Assembly: GCF_050948175.1 (NCBI RefSeq) | Contig: NW_027490178.1 | Coordinates: 186,001-250,000 of the forward strand | Length of the DNA stretch: 64,000 nucleotides | Origin: Xylocopa sonorina | Lineage: Eukaryota; Arthropoda; Insecta; Hymenoptera; Apidae | Direction: 5' to 3' | In this document: positions 39,196 to 54,477 of the stretch, piece after piece | How positions within the stretch are numbered: position 1 is the stretch's first letter | Layout: every line of letters starts with the position of its first letter | Notes under the pieces: model-generated | What the model was told of the DNA's origin: nothing | What the model saw: only the letters and a program-made list of their open reading frames with translations | Databases searched by the model: none | Made by a program: the position numbers and the translations under genes

Positions 39196-42100
39196 CGTTT
39201 GCAGATGTCTACGTATCGAAGCAATAAAGTTCTATTGCATCTTATATCGCGATATCGCATCTCATTTCTATGTTTCATGATAATATATAATATTCATTGT
39301 GCAATGTTATGTATACCTCGCATTCACTTCTAAAGAATATAAATGCGACAATTCCTTGCTAGGAAATAGCGTTTGCAGATGTCTACGTGTCGAAGCAATA
39401 GAGTTCTAATGCTTCTTAAAACGCGCCTTCGCATCTCATTTCTATGTTTCATGATAAGGTATAATATTCATTGCGAAATGTTATGTATACCTCGTATTCA
39501 AGAGAATGTAAATGGGACACTTCCTTGCTATTAAATAGCGTATGCAGATGCCTACGTATCGAAGTAATAGATTTCTAATGCTTCTCAAAACATGATATCG
39601 CATCTCATTTCTATGTTTCACGAAAGGATATAATATTCTTTGCGAAGTGTCATGTACACCTCGCATACGCTTCAAATGAATGTAAATGCGACATTTCCTT
39701 GCTAGGAAATAGCGTTTGCAGATGTCTACGTATAGAAGCAATAGGATTCTAAGGCTTCTTAAAACGCGATATCGCATCACATCTCTATGTGTCATGATAA
39801 GATATAATATTCATTACGAAGCGTTATGTATTCCCCGTCTACACTTCAAATGATTGTAAATACGACACTTCATTGCTAGGAAATAGCTATGGCAGATATC
39901 TACGTATCGAAGAAATAGAGATCTACTGCTTCTTAAATCGCCACATCGCATCTCATTTCTATGTTTCATGATAAGATATGATATTCATTGTGGAGTGTTA
40001 TCATAACCTCGTATTCACTTCAAAAGAATGTAAATGCGACACTCCCTTGCTAGGAAATAGCGTTTGCAGATGTCTACGTATCGAAGCAATAGAGTCCTAA
40101 TGCTTTTTAAATCGCGATACCGCATCTCATTTCTATGTTTCATGATAAGATATATTATTCATTGCGAAGTGTCTTGTTTATCTCGCATACACTTCAAATG
40201 AATGTAAATGCGGCACTTCCTTGCTAGTAAATAGCGTTGGCAGATGTCTACGTATCGAAGCAATACAGATCTACTGCTTCTTAAATCGCCATATCGCATC
40301 TCACTTCTATGTTCCATGATAAGATATAATATTCATTGTGGAGTGTTATCATAACCTCGTATTCACTTCAAAAGAATGTAAATGCGACACTCCCTTGCTA
40401 GGAAATAGCGTTTGCAGATGTCTACGTATCGAAGCAATAGAGTTCTAATGCTCCTTAAAACGAGATATCGCATCTTATTTCTATGTTTCACGATAAGATA
40501 TAATATTCATTGCGAAGTGTCATGCATACCTCGTATTCACTTCAAAAGAATGTAAATGCGGCACTTCCTTGCTAGGAAATAGCGTTCGCAGATGTCTACG
40601 TATCGAAGCAATACAGTTCTAATGCTTCTTAAACCTGGTTATCGCATCTCATTACAACGTTTCATGATAAGATATAATATTCATTGCGAAGTGTTACGCA
40701 TTCTTCGCATACACTTCAAGTTAATGTAAATGCGACACTTCCTTGCTAGGAAATAGCGTTTGCAGATGTCTCCGTAACGAAGCAATAGAGTTCTAATGCT
40801 TCTTAAATCGCGATATCGCATATCATTCCTATGTCTCATGATAATATATGATATTCATTGCGAAGTGTTACGTATTCCTCGTCTACACTTTAAATGAATG
40901 TAAATGCCACACTTCCTTCCTAGGAAATAGCGTTTGCAGATGTCTACCACTCGAAGCAATAGAGTTCTAATGCTTCTTAAAACTTGATATCGCATCTCAT
41001 TTCTATGCTTCACAGTAAGATATAATATTCATTGCGAAGTGTCATGTATACCTCGTATCCACTTCGAAAGAATGTAAATGCGACACTTCCTTGCTAGGAA
41101 ATAGCGTTTGCAGATGTCTACGCATCGTAGCAATAATGTTCTAATGCTTCTTAAAACGCGATATCGCATCACACTCCTATGTTTCATAGTAAGATATAAT
41201 ATTCATTGCGAAGTGTTATGTATTCCTCGACTACACTTCAAACGTATCTAAGTGCGACACTTCATTTCCAGGAAATAGGGTTTCCAGATGTCTACGTATC
41301 GAAGCAATGGTGTTCTAATGCTTCTTAAAACGGGATGTCGCATCACATTTCTATGTTTCATGATAAGATATAATATTCATTGCGAAGTGTCATATATACC
41401 TCTTATTCACTTCAAAGGAATGTAAATGCGACACTTCCTTGTTAGGAAATAGCGTCCGCAGATATCTACGTATCGTAGCAATAGAGTTCTAATGCTTCTT
41501 AAATCGCCATATCGCATCTCATTTCTATGTTTCATGATAAGATATTATATTCATTGCGAAGTTTTCACGTATTCCTCGCATTCACTTCAAATGAATGTAA
41601 ATGCGACACTTCCTTGCTAGGAAATAGCGTTTGCAGATGTCTTCGTATCGTTGCATCAGTGTTCTGATGCTCCTCAAAATGCGATACCGCATCTCATTTC
41701 TATGTTTAACGATAATATATAATAATCATTGCGAAGTGTCATGTATACCTCGCATACACTACAAATGAATGTAAATGCGACAGTCCATTGCTAGGAATTA
41801 GCATTTGCAGATGTCTACGTATCGTAGCATTAGAGTTCTAATGCTGCTTAAATCGCAATATCGCATCTCATTTCTATGTTTCATGATAAGATATAGTATT
41901 CATTGTGCAGTGTTATGAATATCTCGTATTCATTTCAAAAGAATGATAATACGTCACTTCCTTGCTAGGAAATAGCTTTTGCAGATGTCCATGTATCGTA
42001 GCAATAGAGTTCCAATTCTTCTTAAAACGCGATATCGCTTCTCATTGCTATGTTTCATGATAAGATACACTATTCATTGCGAAGTGTCATGTATACCTCG

Positions 42101-44597
42101 TATTCACTTGAAAACAATGTAAATGCGACACTTCCTTGCTAGGATATCGCGTTTGCAGATGTCTACGTATCGAAGCAGTAGATTTCTAATGCTTCTAAAA
42201 TCGCGATATCGCATCTCATTTCTATGTTTCATGATAAGATATAATATTCATTGTGCAGTGTTATGTATATCTCGTCCACACTTCAAAACAATGTAAATGC
42301 GACACTTCCTTGCTAGGAATTAACGTCTGCAGATGTCTACGTATCGTAGCAATAGAGTTCTAATGCATCTTAAAACGGGATATCGCATCTCATTTCTATG
42401 TTTCATGACAAGATATAATATTCACTCCGAAGTGTCATGTATACCTCGTTCTCACTTCAAAAGAATGTAAATGCGACTCTTCCTTCCTATTAAATAGCGT
42501 TTGCAGATGTCTACGTATCGAAGCAATAGAGTTCTAATGCTGCTTAAATCACGATATCGCAACACATTTCTATGTATCATGATAAGATATAATATTCATT
42601 GTGCAGTGTTATGTATACCTCGTATTCGCTTAAAAAGAATGTAAATGCGACACTTCCTTGCTAGGAAATAGCGTTTGCAGATGTCTACGTATCGTAGCAT
42701 TAGAGTTCTAATTCTTCTTAAAACGCGATATCGTATCTCAATTCTATGCATCATGATAACATATAATCTTCATTGTGCAGTGTCACGTATACCTCGTATT
42801 CACTTCAAAAGAATGTAAATGCTACACTTCCTTGCTAGGAAATAGCGTTTGCAGATGTCTACGTATCGTAGCATTAGAGTTCTAAAGCATCTCGAAACGC
42901 GATATCGCATCCCATTTCTATGTTTCATGATAAGATATAATATTCATTGCGAAGTGTCATGTATACCTCGCATACACTTCAAGTGAATGTAAATGCGACA
43001 CTTCCTTGCTAGGAAATAGCGTTTGCAGATGTCTATGTATCGTAGCTATGCAGTTCTAATTCTCCTTAAAACGCGATATAGCATCTCATTTCTATGTTTC
43101 ATTATAAGATATAATATTCATTGCGAAGTGTCATGTATACCTCGTATTCATTTCAAAAGTGTGATAATGCGTCACTTCCTTGCTAGGAGATAGCGTTTGC
43201 AGATGTCTATGTATCGTAGCAATACAGCTGTAATTCTTCTTAAAACGCGATATCGCATCTCATTTCTATGTTTCATGACAAGATACAATATTCATTGCGA
43301 AGTGTCATGTATACCTCGTATTCGCTTGAAAACGATGTAAATACGACACTTCCCTGCTAGGATATCGCGTTTCCAGATGTCTAGGTATGGAAGCAATTGA
43401 GTTCTAATGTTTCTTAAAACATGATATCGTTTCACATTTCTATGTTTCATGATAAGATATAATATTCATTGCGAAGTGTCATGTATATCTCGCTTTCACT
43501 TCAAAAAAATATAAATGCGACACTTCCTTGCTAGGAAATCGCGTTTGCAGATGTCTACGTATCGAAGCAATAGAATTCTAGTGCTTCTTAAAACGTGATG
43601 TCGCATCTGATTTCTATCTTTCAGGATAAGACACAATATTCATTCTGGAGTGATATGTATACCTCGTATTCACCCAAAAGAATGTAAATGCGACACTCCC
43701 TTGCTAGGAAGTAGCGATTGCAGATGTCTACGTATCGTAGCAATTTAGATCTAATGCTTCTTAAAACGCGATGTCGCATCTCATTTCTATGTTCCATGAT
43801 AGGATATAGTATTCATTGCGAAGTGTCACGTATGTCTCGTATTCACTTCAAAAGAATGTAAATGCGACACTTCCTTGCTAGGAAGTGGCGTTTGCATATG
43901 TCTTCGTATCGACGAAGTAGAGTCCTAATGCTTCCTAAACCGCGAAACGCATCTCATTTCTATGTCTCATAATAAGATATAATATTCACTGTGCAGTGTT
44001 ATGTATACCTCGCATTCACTTCTAAAGAATGTAAGTGCGACACTTCCTTGCTATTAGATAGCGATTGCAGATGTCTACGTATCGTAGCAATAGAATTCTA
44101 ATACTTCTTAAATCGCGATATCGCATCTCATTTCTATGATTCACGATAGGATATAATAATCATTGCGAAGTGTTATGCATACCTCGCATTCACTTCAAAA
44201 GAATGTAAGTGCGACACTTCCTTGCTAGGAAATAGCGTTTGCAGTTGTCTACGTATCGTAGATATGGAGTTCTAATTCATCTTAAAACGCGATATAGCAT
44301 CTCATTTCTATGTTTCATTATAAGATATAATATTCATTGCGAAGTGTCATGTATACCTCGTTTTCACTTCAAGAGAATGTAAATGCGACACTTCCTTGCT
44401 AGGAAATAGCGTTGGCATATGTGTACGTATCGAAGCAATAGAGATCTACTGCTTCTTAAATCGCCATATCGCATCTCATTTTTATGTTTCAAGATAAGAT
44501 ATAATATTCATTGTGGAGGGTTATTATAACCTCGTATTTACTTCAAAAGAATGTAAATGCGAGACTCCCTGGCTAAGAAATAGCATTTGCAGATGTC

Positions 44598-47500
44598 CTA
44601 CGTAATCGTAGCATTAGAGATCTAATGCTTCTCAAAACGCGATATCGCCATCTCATTTCTATGTTTCATGATAAGGTATAATACTCATTGCGAAGTGTCC
44701 TAGTATACCTCTCATACACTTCACGTGAATGTAAATGCGACACTTCCTTCCTAGGAAATAGCGTTGGCAGATGTCTACGTATTGAAGCAATAGAGATCTA
44801 TTGCTTCTTAAATAGCGGATATCGCATCTCATTTCAATGTTTCATGATAGGATATAATATTCATTGCGGAGTGTCATGTATACCTTCGCATTCACTTCAA
44901 AAGAATTTAAATGCGACCACTTCCTTACTAGGAAGTAGCGTTTGCAGATGTCTATGTATCGAAGCAATAGAGTTCTAATGCTGCTTAAATCGCGATATCG
45001 CACCTCATTTCTATGTTTCATGATAAGATATAATATTCATTGTGCAGTGTCATGTATACCTCGTATTCATTTCAAAAGTATGATAGTGCGTCACTTACTT
45101 GCTAGGAAATAGCGTTTGCAGATGTCTATGTATCGTAGCAATACAGCTGTAATTCTTCTTAAACGCGATATCGCATCTCATTTGTATGTTTCATGATAAG
45201 ATACAATATTCATTGCGAAGTGTCATGTATACCTCGTATTCACTTGAAAACAATGTAAATACGACACTTCCCTGCTAGGATATCGCGTTTCTCCAGATGT
45301 CCTAGGTATGGAAGCAATTGAGTTCTAATGTTTTCTTAAAACATGGATATCGTTTCACATTTCTATGTTTCATGATAAGATATAATATTCATTGCGAAGT
45401 GTCATGTATACCTCGCTTTCACTTCAAAAAAATATAAATGCGACACTTCCTTGCTAGGAAATCGCGTTTGCAGATGTCTACGTATCGAAGCAAAAAGGAT
45501 TCTAATGCTTCTTGAATCGCCATATCGCATTTCATTTCTATGTTTCACGATAAGATATAATATTCATTGTATGCACACCAAAAGAATGTAAATACGACAC
45601 TTCCTTGCTAGGAAATAGCGTTTGCAGAATTCTACTATCGTATGCAAGAGAGTTCTAATGCCTCTCAAAACGCGATATCGCATCTCAATTCAATGTTTCA
45701 TGATAAGATATAATATTCACTGTGGAGTGTTATGTATACCTTGCACTCACTTCAAAAAGAATGCAAATGCGACACTTCCTTGTTACGAAATAGCGTCTGC
45801 AGATGTCTACGTATCGTAGCAATAGAGTTTCTTATGCTTCTTGAATCGCCATATCGCATTTCATTTCTATGTTTCATGATAAGATATAATATTCAATGCG
45901 GGAGTGGTCTGGTATACTTCGTATTCACTTCAAAAGAATGAAAATTCGGACACTTACTTGCTAGGAAATAGCGTTTTGCAGATGTCTACGTATCGTAGCA
46001 TTAGAGTCCTAATGCTTCTTGAAACGCGATATAGCATCTCATGTCTATGTTTCATTATAAGATATAATATTCATTGCGATGTGTCACTTATACCTCGCAT
46101 ACACCTCAAATGAATGTAAATGCGACACTTCCTTGCTGGGAAATAGCATTTCCAGATGTCTACGTATCGTAGCAATAGAGTTCTAGTGCTTCTTAAAACG
46201 TGATATGACATCTCATTTCTATGTTTCGTGATAAGATGTAATATTCATTATGGGAGTGTTATGTATGCTTCGTATTCACATCAAGAGAATGTAAATGCCG
46301 ACACTTCCTTCCTAGGAAAATAACGTTTTGCAGATGTATACGTATCGTAGCAATAGGGTTGTAATGCTTGTCATAACGCGATATCGCAACTTCATTTCTA
46401 TGTTTCATGATTAGATATAATATTCATAGCGAAGTGTCATGTATACCACGTATTCACTTCAAAAGAATGTAAATGCGACACTTCCTTGCTAGAAGAGTAA
46501 CGTTTCCAGATGTATACGTATCGAAGCAATAGAATTCTAATGCTTCTTAAAACGCGTATATCGCATCTCATTTCTATGTTTCGTGTTAAGATATAATATT
46601 CATTGTGGAGTGTTATGTCCTACCTCGTATTCACTTCAAAGAAATGTAAGTGCGACGCTTCCTTGCTATTAAATAGCGTTTGCAGGATGTCTACGTACCC
46701 GTAGCAATAGATTTCTAATGCTTTTTAAATCCCGATATCGCATCTCATTTCTATGTTTCATGACGAAGATATAACATTCATTGTGTAGTGTTATCTATAC
46801 CTCGTATTCACTTCAAATGAATGTAAATGCGACACATCGTTCCTAGGAAATAGCGTTTGTAGACGTCTCCGTATCGTAGCAATAGAGTTCTAATTCTTCT
46901 TAGAACGCGATATTGCACCCTTATTACTATGTTTCATGTTTAAGATACAATATTCATTGCGAAGTGTCATGTATATCTCGCATACACTTCAAATGAATGT
47001 AAATGTGATTACTTCCTCGCTAGGAAACAGCGATGCCAGATGTCTATGTATCGAAGCAGTAGAGTTCTAATGCTTCTTAAACCGCGATGTGGCATTCCAT
47101 TTCTATGTTTCGTGATATGGTACAACAATCATCGTGGAGTGTTATGTATACCCCGTATTCACATCAAAAGAATGTAAATGCGACACTTCCTTGCTAGGAA
47201 GTAGCGTTTGCAGATGTCTACGTATCGAAGCAATAGTGTTATAATGGCTTCTTAAATCGCGATATCGCATCTCATTTCTATATTTCGTGATAAGATATAA
47301 TATTCATTGTGGATTGCTATGTATACCTCGTATTCGCTTCAAAAGAATGTAAATGCGACACTTCCTTGCTACGAAATATCGTTTGCAGATGTCTACGTAT
47401 TGTACCAAAGGGAGTTCTAATGCTTCTTAAACCACCATATCGCTTCTCATTTCTATGTTTCATGATGAGATATAATATTCATTGTGGAGTGTCATGTATA

Positions 47501-48614
47501 CCTCGTATTCACTTCAAAAGAATGTAAATGCGACACTTCCCTTGCTAGGAAGTAGCGTCTGCAGATGTCTACGTATCGTAGCAATAGTGTTCTAATGCTT
47601 CTTAAAACGCGATATCGCATCTCATTACTATGTTTCATAATATGAAATAATACTCATTTGCGAATTGTCATGTATAACACGCATACGCTTCAAATGAATG
47701 TAAATGCGACACCTACCTTGCTGGGAAATAGCGTTACCAGATGTCTACGTATCGAGGCAATAGTGTTCTAATGCTTCTTAAATCGCCATACCGCATCTCA
47801 TTTCTATGAATCATGATAAGATATAATATTCATTGCGAAGTGTCATGTATACCTCGTATTCACTTCAAAAGAATGTAAATGCGACACATCCTTGCTAGGG
47901 AATGGCGGTTTCCAGATGTCTAGGTATCGAAACAATAGCGTTCTATTGCTTCTTAAAACGAGATGTCGCATTTCATTTCTATGTTTCATGATTAGATATA
48001 ATATTCATTGCGAAGTGTTATTTATACCTCGTATTCCTTTCGCAAGAATGAAAATGCAACCCTTCCTTCCTAGGAAATAGCGTTTGCAGGTGTCTACGTA
48101 TCGATGCAATAGGGATCTAATGCTTCCAAAAACCGCGATATCGCATCTCATTTCTATGTTTCATGATAAGGTATAATATTCATTGCGAAGGTGGTCCTTG
48201 TATACCTCTCATACACTTCACGTGAATGTAAATGCGACACTTCCTTCCTAGGAAACAGCGTTGGCAGATGTCTACGCATTGAAGCAATAGAGATCTATTG
48301 CTTCTTAAATAGCGATATCGCATCTCATTTCTATGTTTCATGATAAGATATAATATTCAATGCGGAGTGTCTGGTATACTTCGTATTCACTTCAAAAGAA
48401 TGTAAATTCGACGCTTACTTGCTAGGAAATAGCGTTTGCAGATGTCTACGTATCGTAGCATTAGAGTCCAAATGCTTCTTAAAACGCAATATAGCCATCT
48501 CATGTCTATGTTTCATTATAAGATATAATATTCATTGCGAAGTGTCATGTTATACCTCGCATACATTTCAAATGAATGTAAATGCGACACTTCCTTGCTA
48601 GGAAATAGCGTTTT
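44598..48614 (+). other. Insertion-rich patch, probable consensus error
   Basis: Against unit A, this 4-kb part of unit B carries about 46 net extra bases, nearly all isolated single-base insertions. Examples are GATGTCCTACGTAATCG for GATGTCTACGTATCG, TCGCCATCTC for TCGCATCTC, and GCGTTTTGCAG for GCGTTTGCAG. The rest of unit B has almost none. This is the error pattern of unpolished single-molecule reads. Frames in this patch shift repeatedly, which creates several short plus-strand open frames that have no meaning. Confidence 0.8.
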
Positions 48615-49919
48615 GCAGATGTCTACGTATCGTAGCCTTAGAGTCTTACTGCTTCTCAAAACGCGATATCGCATCTCTTTTATATGTTTCATGATAAGAT
48701 GCAATATTCATTGCGAAGTGTCTTGTATACCTCGCATACACTTCAAATGAATGTAAATGCTACACTTCCTTGCTAGGAAATAGCGTTTGCAGATGTCTAC
48801 GTATCGTAGCATTAGGATTTTAATGCATCTCAAAACGCGATATCGCATCTCATTTCTACGTTTCATGATAAGATATATTATTCATTGTGGAGGGTTATGT
48901 ATACCTCGTATTCACCTCAAAAGAATGTAAATGCGACACTTCCATGCTGGGAAGTTGCGTCTGCAGATGTCTACGTATCGTAGCATTAGAGTTCTAATGC
49001 TTCTCAAAACGGGATATCGCATTTCATTTATATGTTTCATGATAAGATATAATACTCATTGCAAAGTGTTATGTATACCTCGCTTACACTTCAAATGATT
49101 GTAAATGTGACACTTCCTTGCTAGGAAATAGCGTACGCAGATGTCTACGTTTCGAAGCAATATATTTCTAATGCTCCTTAACAGGCGATATCGCATCTCA
49201 TTTTTATGTTTCATTATAAGATATAATATTCACTGCGAAGTGTCATGTATAGCTCGCATACACTTCAAATCAATTTAAATGCCACACTTCCTTTCTAGGA
49301 AATAGCGTTTGAAAGATGTCTACGTAACGTAGCATTAGAATTCTAATGCTCCTTAAAACGCGATATCGCATCTCATTTCTATGTTTCATGATAAGATATA
49401 ATATTCCTTGCGAAGTGTCACATATACCTCGCATACATTTCAAATGAGTGTAAATGCTACACTTCCTTGCTACGAAATAGCGTTTGCAGATGTCTACGTG
49501 TCGAAGCAATAGAGTTCTAGTGCTTCTTAAATCGCGATATCGCATATCATTTCTATGCTTCATGATGAGATATATTGTTCATTGCGCAGTGTTATATATA
49601 TCTCGTCTACACTTCAGATGAATGTAAATGCGACACTTCCTTGTAGGAAATGGCGTTTGCAGATGTCGACGTATCATAGCAACAGAGTTCTAATGCTTCT
49701 TAAAACGAGATATCGCATCTCATTTCTATGTTTTATGACAAGAAATAATATTCATTGCGGAGTGTCATGTATACCTCGCATATAGTTCAAAAGAATGTAA
49801 ATACGATATTTCCTTGCTAGGATATTGCGTTTGCAGATGTCTACGTATCGTAGCAATAGAGTTCTATAGTTCCTTAAAACGAGATATCGCATCTCACTTC
49901 TACGTTTCATGATAAGACA

Positions 49920-50710
49920 TAATATTAATTGCGAAGCGTTATGTATACGTCGTCTACACTTCCAAAGTGTGTAATTGCCTTACATCCTTGCTAGGAAATG
50001 CGTTTTCACATGTCTAAGTATACCAAGCAATAGAGTTCTAATGCTTCTTAAATTGCGATATCGCATCTCATTTCTATGTTTCATGATAAGATATAATATT
50101 CACTGCGAAGTATGTATACCTCGCTTACACTTCAAAAGAATGTAAATGCCGCACTTCGTTGCTAGAAAATGCGTTTCCAAATGTCTACGTATCGAAGCAG
50201 TAGAGCTCTAATGTATCTTAAAACGCGATATCGCATCTCATTCTTATGTTTCATGATAGGTTACAATAATCATTGCGAAGTGTTATGCAAACCTCGTCTA
50301 CGCTTCAAAACATTGTAAATGCCTCACTTCCTTGCTAGGAAATAGCGTTTCCAGATGTCTGCGTATCGAGGCAATAGTGTTCCAATGCATCTTGAAACGC
50401 GGTATTGCAACTCTTTCCTATGCTTCATGATAAGATATAATAGTCATCGCGAAGTGTTGTGTATACCTCGTCTACACTTCAAAAGAATGTAAATGCCACA
50501 CTTCATTGCTAGGAAATAGTGTTTCCAGCTGTCTAGGTATGGAAGCAATTGAGTTCTAATGTTTCTTAGAACATGATATCGTTTCACATTTCTATGTTTC
50601 ATGATAAGATATAATTGTCATTTAGAAATGTTGTGCACACCAACTCTACACTTCAAATAAATGTAAATGTCACAAGTCCTTGCTAGGAATAGTGTTTACA
50701 GATGTCTATG
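49920..50710 (+). repeat. Divergent satellite subfamily block, unit B copy
   Basis: Copy of the 37170-37960 block at offset 12,750 bp, with few substitutions (for example AATAGTGTTTACA against AATAGCGTTTACA). Confidence 0.7.
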
Positions 50711-53700
50711 CATCGAAGCAATATAATTGTAATGCTTCTTAAAACGCGATATCGCATCTCAGGTATATGTTGTATGATAAGATATAATATTCATTGCGAA
50801 GTGTTATGCATACCTCGTATACACTTCAAATGAATGTAAATGCGGCACTTCCTTTCTAGGAAATAGCGTTTACAGATGTCTACGTATCGAAGCAATAGGT
50901 TTCTAATGCTTCTTATATCGCGATATCGCATCTCATTTCTATGTTTCATGGTAAGATGTAATATTCATTGCGAAGTGTCATGTATACCTCGCATACACTT
51001 CAAATGAATGTAAATGCGACACTTCCTGACTAGGAAATAGCGTTGGCAGATGTCTACGTACCGTAACATTAGAGTTCTAATACTTCTCAAAACGCGATAT
51101 CGCACTTCATTTCTATGTTTCATGATGAGATATAATATTCATTGTGGAGTGTTACGTATACCTCTTACTCACCTCAAAAGAATGTAAATGCGACACTTCC
51201 TTGCTAGGAAATAGCGTTTGCAGATGTCTACGTATCGCAGCAATAGAGATCTAATGCTTCTTAAAACGCGATATCGCGTCTCACGTCTATGATTCATGAT
51301 AAGGTATAATATTCATTGTGGTGTGTTATGTATACCTCGAATTCACTTCAAAAGAATGTAAATGCGACATGTCCTTGCTAGGATATAGCGTTTGCAGATG
51401 TCTACGTAACGTAGCAATAGAGTTCTAATGCTTCTCAAAACGCAATATCGCATCTCATATATATGTTTCATGATAAGATGTAATATTCACTGCGAAGTTA
51501 CATGTATACCTCGTATTCACTTCAAAAGAATGTAAATGCGACACTTCCTTGCTAGGAAATAGCGTTTGCAAATGTCTACGTATCGTAGCAACAGAGTTTT
51601 AACGATTCTTAATTCGCTATATGGCATCTCATTTCTATGTTTCATGATAAGGGATAATATTCATTGTGCAATGTTATGTATACCTCGCATTCACTTCAAA
51701 AGAATATAAATGCGACACTTCCTTGCTAGGAAATAGCTATTGCAGATGTCTACGTATCGAAGCAATAGAGTTCTAATGCTTCTTGAAACGGGATATCGCA
51801 TCTCAATTCTATGCTTCATGATAAGATATAATATTAACTGCGAAGTGTAATGTATACCTTGTATTCACTTCAGAAGAATGTAAATGCGACACTTCCTTGC
51901 TAGGAGATAACGATGTAAATGCGGCACTTCCTTCCTAGGAAATAGCGTTTGCAGATGTCTACGTATCGAAGCAATAAAGTTCTATTGCATCTTATATCGC
52001 GATATCGCATCTCATTTCTATGTTTCATGATAATATATAATATTCATTGTGCAATGTTATGTATACCTCGCATTCACTTCTAAAGAATATAAATGCGACA
52101 ATTCCTTGCTATTAAATAGCGTATGCAGATGCCTACGTATCGAAGTAATAGATTTCTAATGCTTCTCAAAACATGATATCGCATCTCATTTCTATGTTTC
52201 ACGAAAGGATATAATATTCTTTGCGAAGTGTCATGTACACCTCGCATACGCTTCAAATGAATGTAAATGCGACATTTCCTTGCTAGGAAATAGCGTTTGC
52301 AGATGTCTACGTATAGAAGCAATAGGATTCTAAGGCTTCTTAAAACGCGATATCGCATCACATCTCTATGTGTCATGATAAGATATAATATTCATTACGA
52401 AGCGTTATGTATTCCCCGTCTACACTTCAAATGATTGTAAATACGACACTTCATTGCTAGGAAATAGCTATGGCAGATATCTACGTATCGAAGAAATAGA
52501 GATCTACTGCTTCTTAAATCGCCACATCGCATCTCATTTCTATGTTTCATGATAAGATATGATATTCATTGTGGAGTGTTATCATAACCTCGTATTCACT
52601 TCAAAAGAATGTAAATGCGACACTCCCTTGCTAGGAAATAGCGTTTGCAGATGTCTACGTATCGAAGCAATAGAGTCCTAATGCTTTTTAAATCGCGATA
52701 CCGCATCTCATTTCTATGTTTCATGATAAGATATATTATTCATTGCGAAGTGTCTTGTTTATCTCGCATACACTTCAAATGAATGTAAATGCGGCACTTC
52801 CTTGCTAGTAAATAGCGTTGGCAGATGTCTACGTATCGAAGCAATACAGATCTACTGCTTCTTAAATCGCCATATCGCATCTCACTTCTATGTTCCATGA
52901 TAAGATATAATATTCATTGTGGAGTGTTATCATAACCTCGTATTCACTTCAAAAGAATGTAAATGCGACACTCCCTTGCTAGGAAATAGCGTTTGCAGAT
53001 GTCTACGTATCGAAGCAATAGAGTTCTAATGCTCCTTAAAACGAGATATCGCATCTTATTTCTATGTTTCACGATAAGATATAATATTCATTGCGAAGTG
53101 TCATGCATACCTCGTATTCACTTCAAAAGAATGTAAATGCGGCACTTCCTTGCTAGGAAATAGCGTTCGCAGATGTCTACGTATCGAAGCAATACAGTTC
53201 TAATGCTTCTTAAACCTGGTTATCGCATCTCATTACAACGTTTCATGATAAGATATAATATTCATTGCGAAGTGTTACGCATTCTTCGCATACACTTCAA
53301 GTTAATGTAAATGCGACACTTCCTTGCTAGGAAATAGCGTTTGCAGATGTCTCCGTAACGAAGCAATAGAGTTCTAATGCTTCTTAAATCGCGATATCGC
53401 ATATCATTCCTATGTCTCATGATAATATATGATATTCATTGCGAAGTGTTACGTATTCCTCGTCTACACTTTAAATGAATGTAAATGCCACACTTCCTTC
53501 CTAGGAAATAGCGTTTGCAGATGTCTACCACTCGAAGCAATAGAGTTCTAATGCTTCTTAAAACTTGATATCGCATCTCATTTCTATGCTTCACAGTAAG
53601 ATATAATATTCATTGCGAAGTGTCATGTATACCTCGTATCCACTTCGAAAGAATGTAAATGCGACACTTCCTTGCTAGGAAATAGCGTTTGCAGATGTCT

Positions 53701-54477
53701 ACGCATCGTAGCAATAATGTTCTAATGCTTCTTAAAACGCGATATCGCATCACACTCCTATGTTTCATAGTAAGATATAATATTCATTGCGAAGTGTTAT
53801 GTATTCCTCGACTACACTTCAAACGTATCTAAGTGCGACACTTCATTTCCAGGAAATAGGGTTTCCAGATGTCTACGTATCGAAGCAATGGTGTTCTAAT
53901 GCTTCTTAAAACGGGATGTCGCATCACATTTCTATGTTTCATGATAAGATATAATATTCATTGCGAAGTGTCATATATACCTCTTATTCACTTCAAAGGA
54001 ATGTAAATGCGACACTTCCTTGTTAGGAAATAGCGTCCGCAGATATCTACGTATCGTAGCAATAGAGTTCTAATGCTTCTTAAATCGCCATATCGCATCT
54101 CATTTCTATGTTTCATGATAAGATATTATATTCATTGCGAAGTTTTCACGTATTCCTCGCATTCACTTCAAATGAATGTAAATGCGACACTTCCTTGCTA
54201 GGAAATAGCGTTAGCAGATGTCTACGTATAGTAGCAATAGAGTTCTAATGCTTCTCAAAACGCGATATCGAATCCCATTTCTATGTTTCATGATAAGATC
54301 TAATATTCATTTCGAAGTTTCATGTATTCCTCGTATTCACTTCAAATGAATGTAAATGCGACACGTCCTTGCTAGGAAATAGCGTTTGCAGATGCCTACG
54401 TATCGAAGCAATAAAGTTCTAATGCATCCTATATCGCAATGTCGCATCTCATTTCGATGTTTCATGTTAATATATAA

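Larger units (their letters stand above)
28591..41640 (+). repeat. 13-kb segmental duplication, unit A
   Basis: This 13,050-bp stretch (75 times 174) is directly followed by a near-identical copy, unit B. The junction falls inside the conserved GGAAATAGCGTTTGCAGATG part of a monomer, where the three boundary sequences match, as expected for unequal crossing-over. The offset starts at 13,050. It drops to 12,704 after unit B loses two monomers (A about 29990-30330), rises to 12,750 through an insertion-rich patch, and drops to 12,581 after B loses one 169-bp monomer (A about 39350-39530). Apart from these events I noticed only about a dozen substitutions. Confidence 0.93.
41641..54212 (+). repeat. 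13-kb segmental duplication, unit B
   Basis: Second copy of 28591-41640, 12,572 bp long. Relative to unit A it lacks two monomers near 43020 and one 169-bp monomer near 52108. The second deletion joins at TTCCTTGCTA, a sequence shared by every monomer, as expected for misaligned exchange. Similarity stops at 54212, where unit A would read GTTTGCAG and this copy reads GTTAGCAG and then diverges. It contains a patch of many extra bases (44598-48614). Confidence 0.93.

Noticed and set aside
44688..48750. Cluster of plus-strand open frames of 60-96 codons
   Set aside because: They lie mainly in the insertion-rich patch of unit B, where extra bases shift frames. The matching part of unit A lacks most of them.
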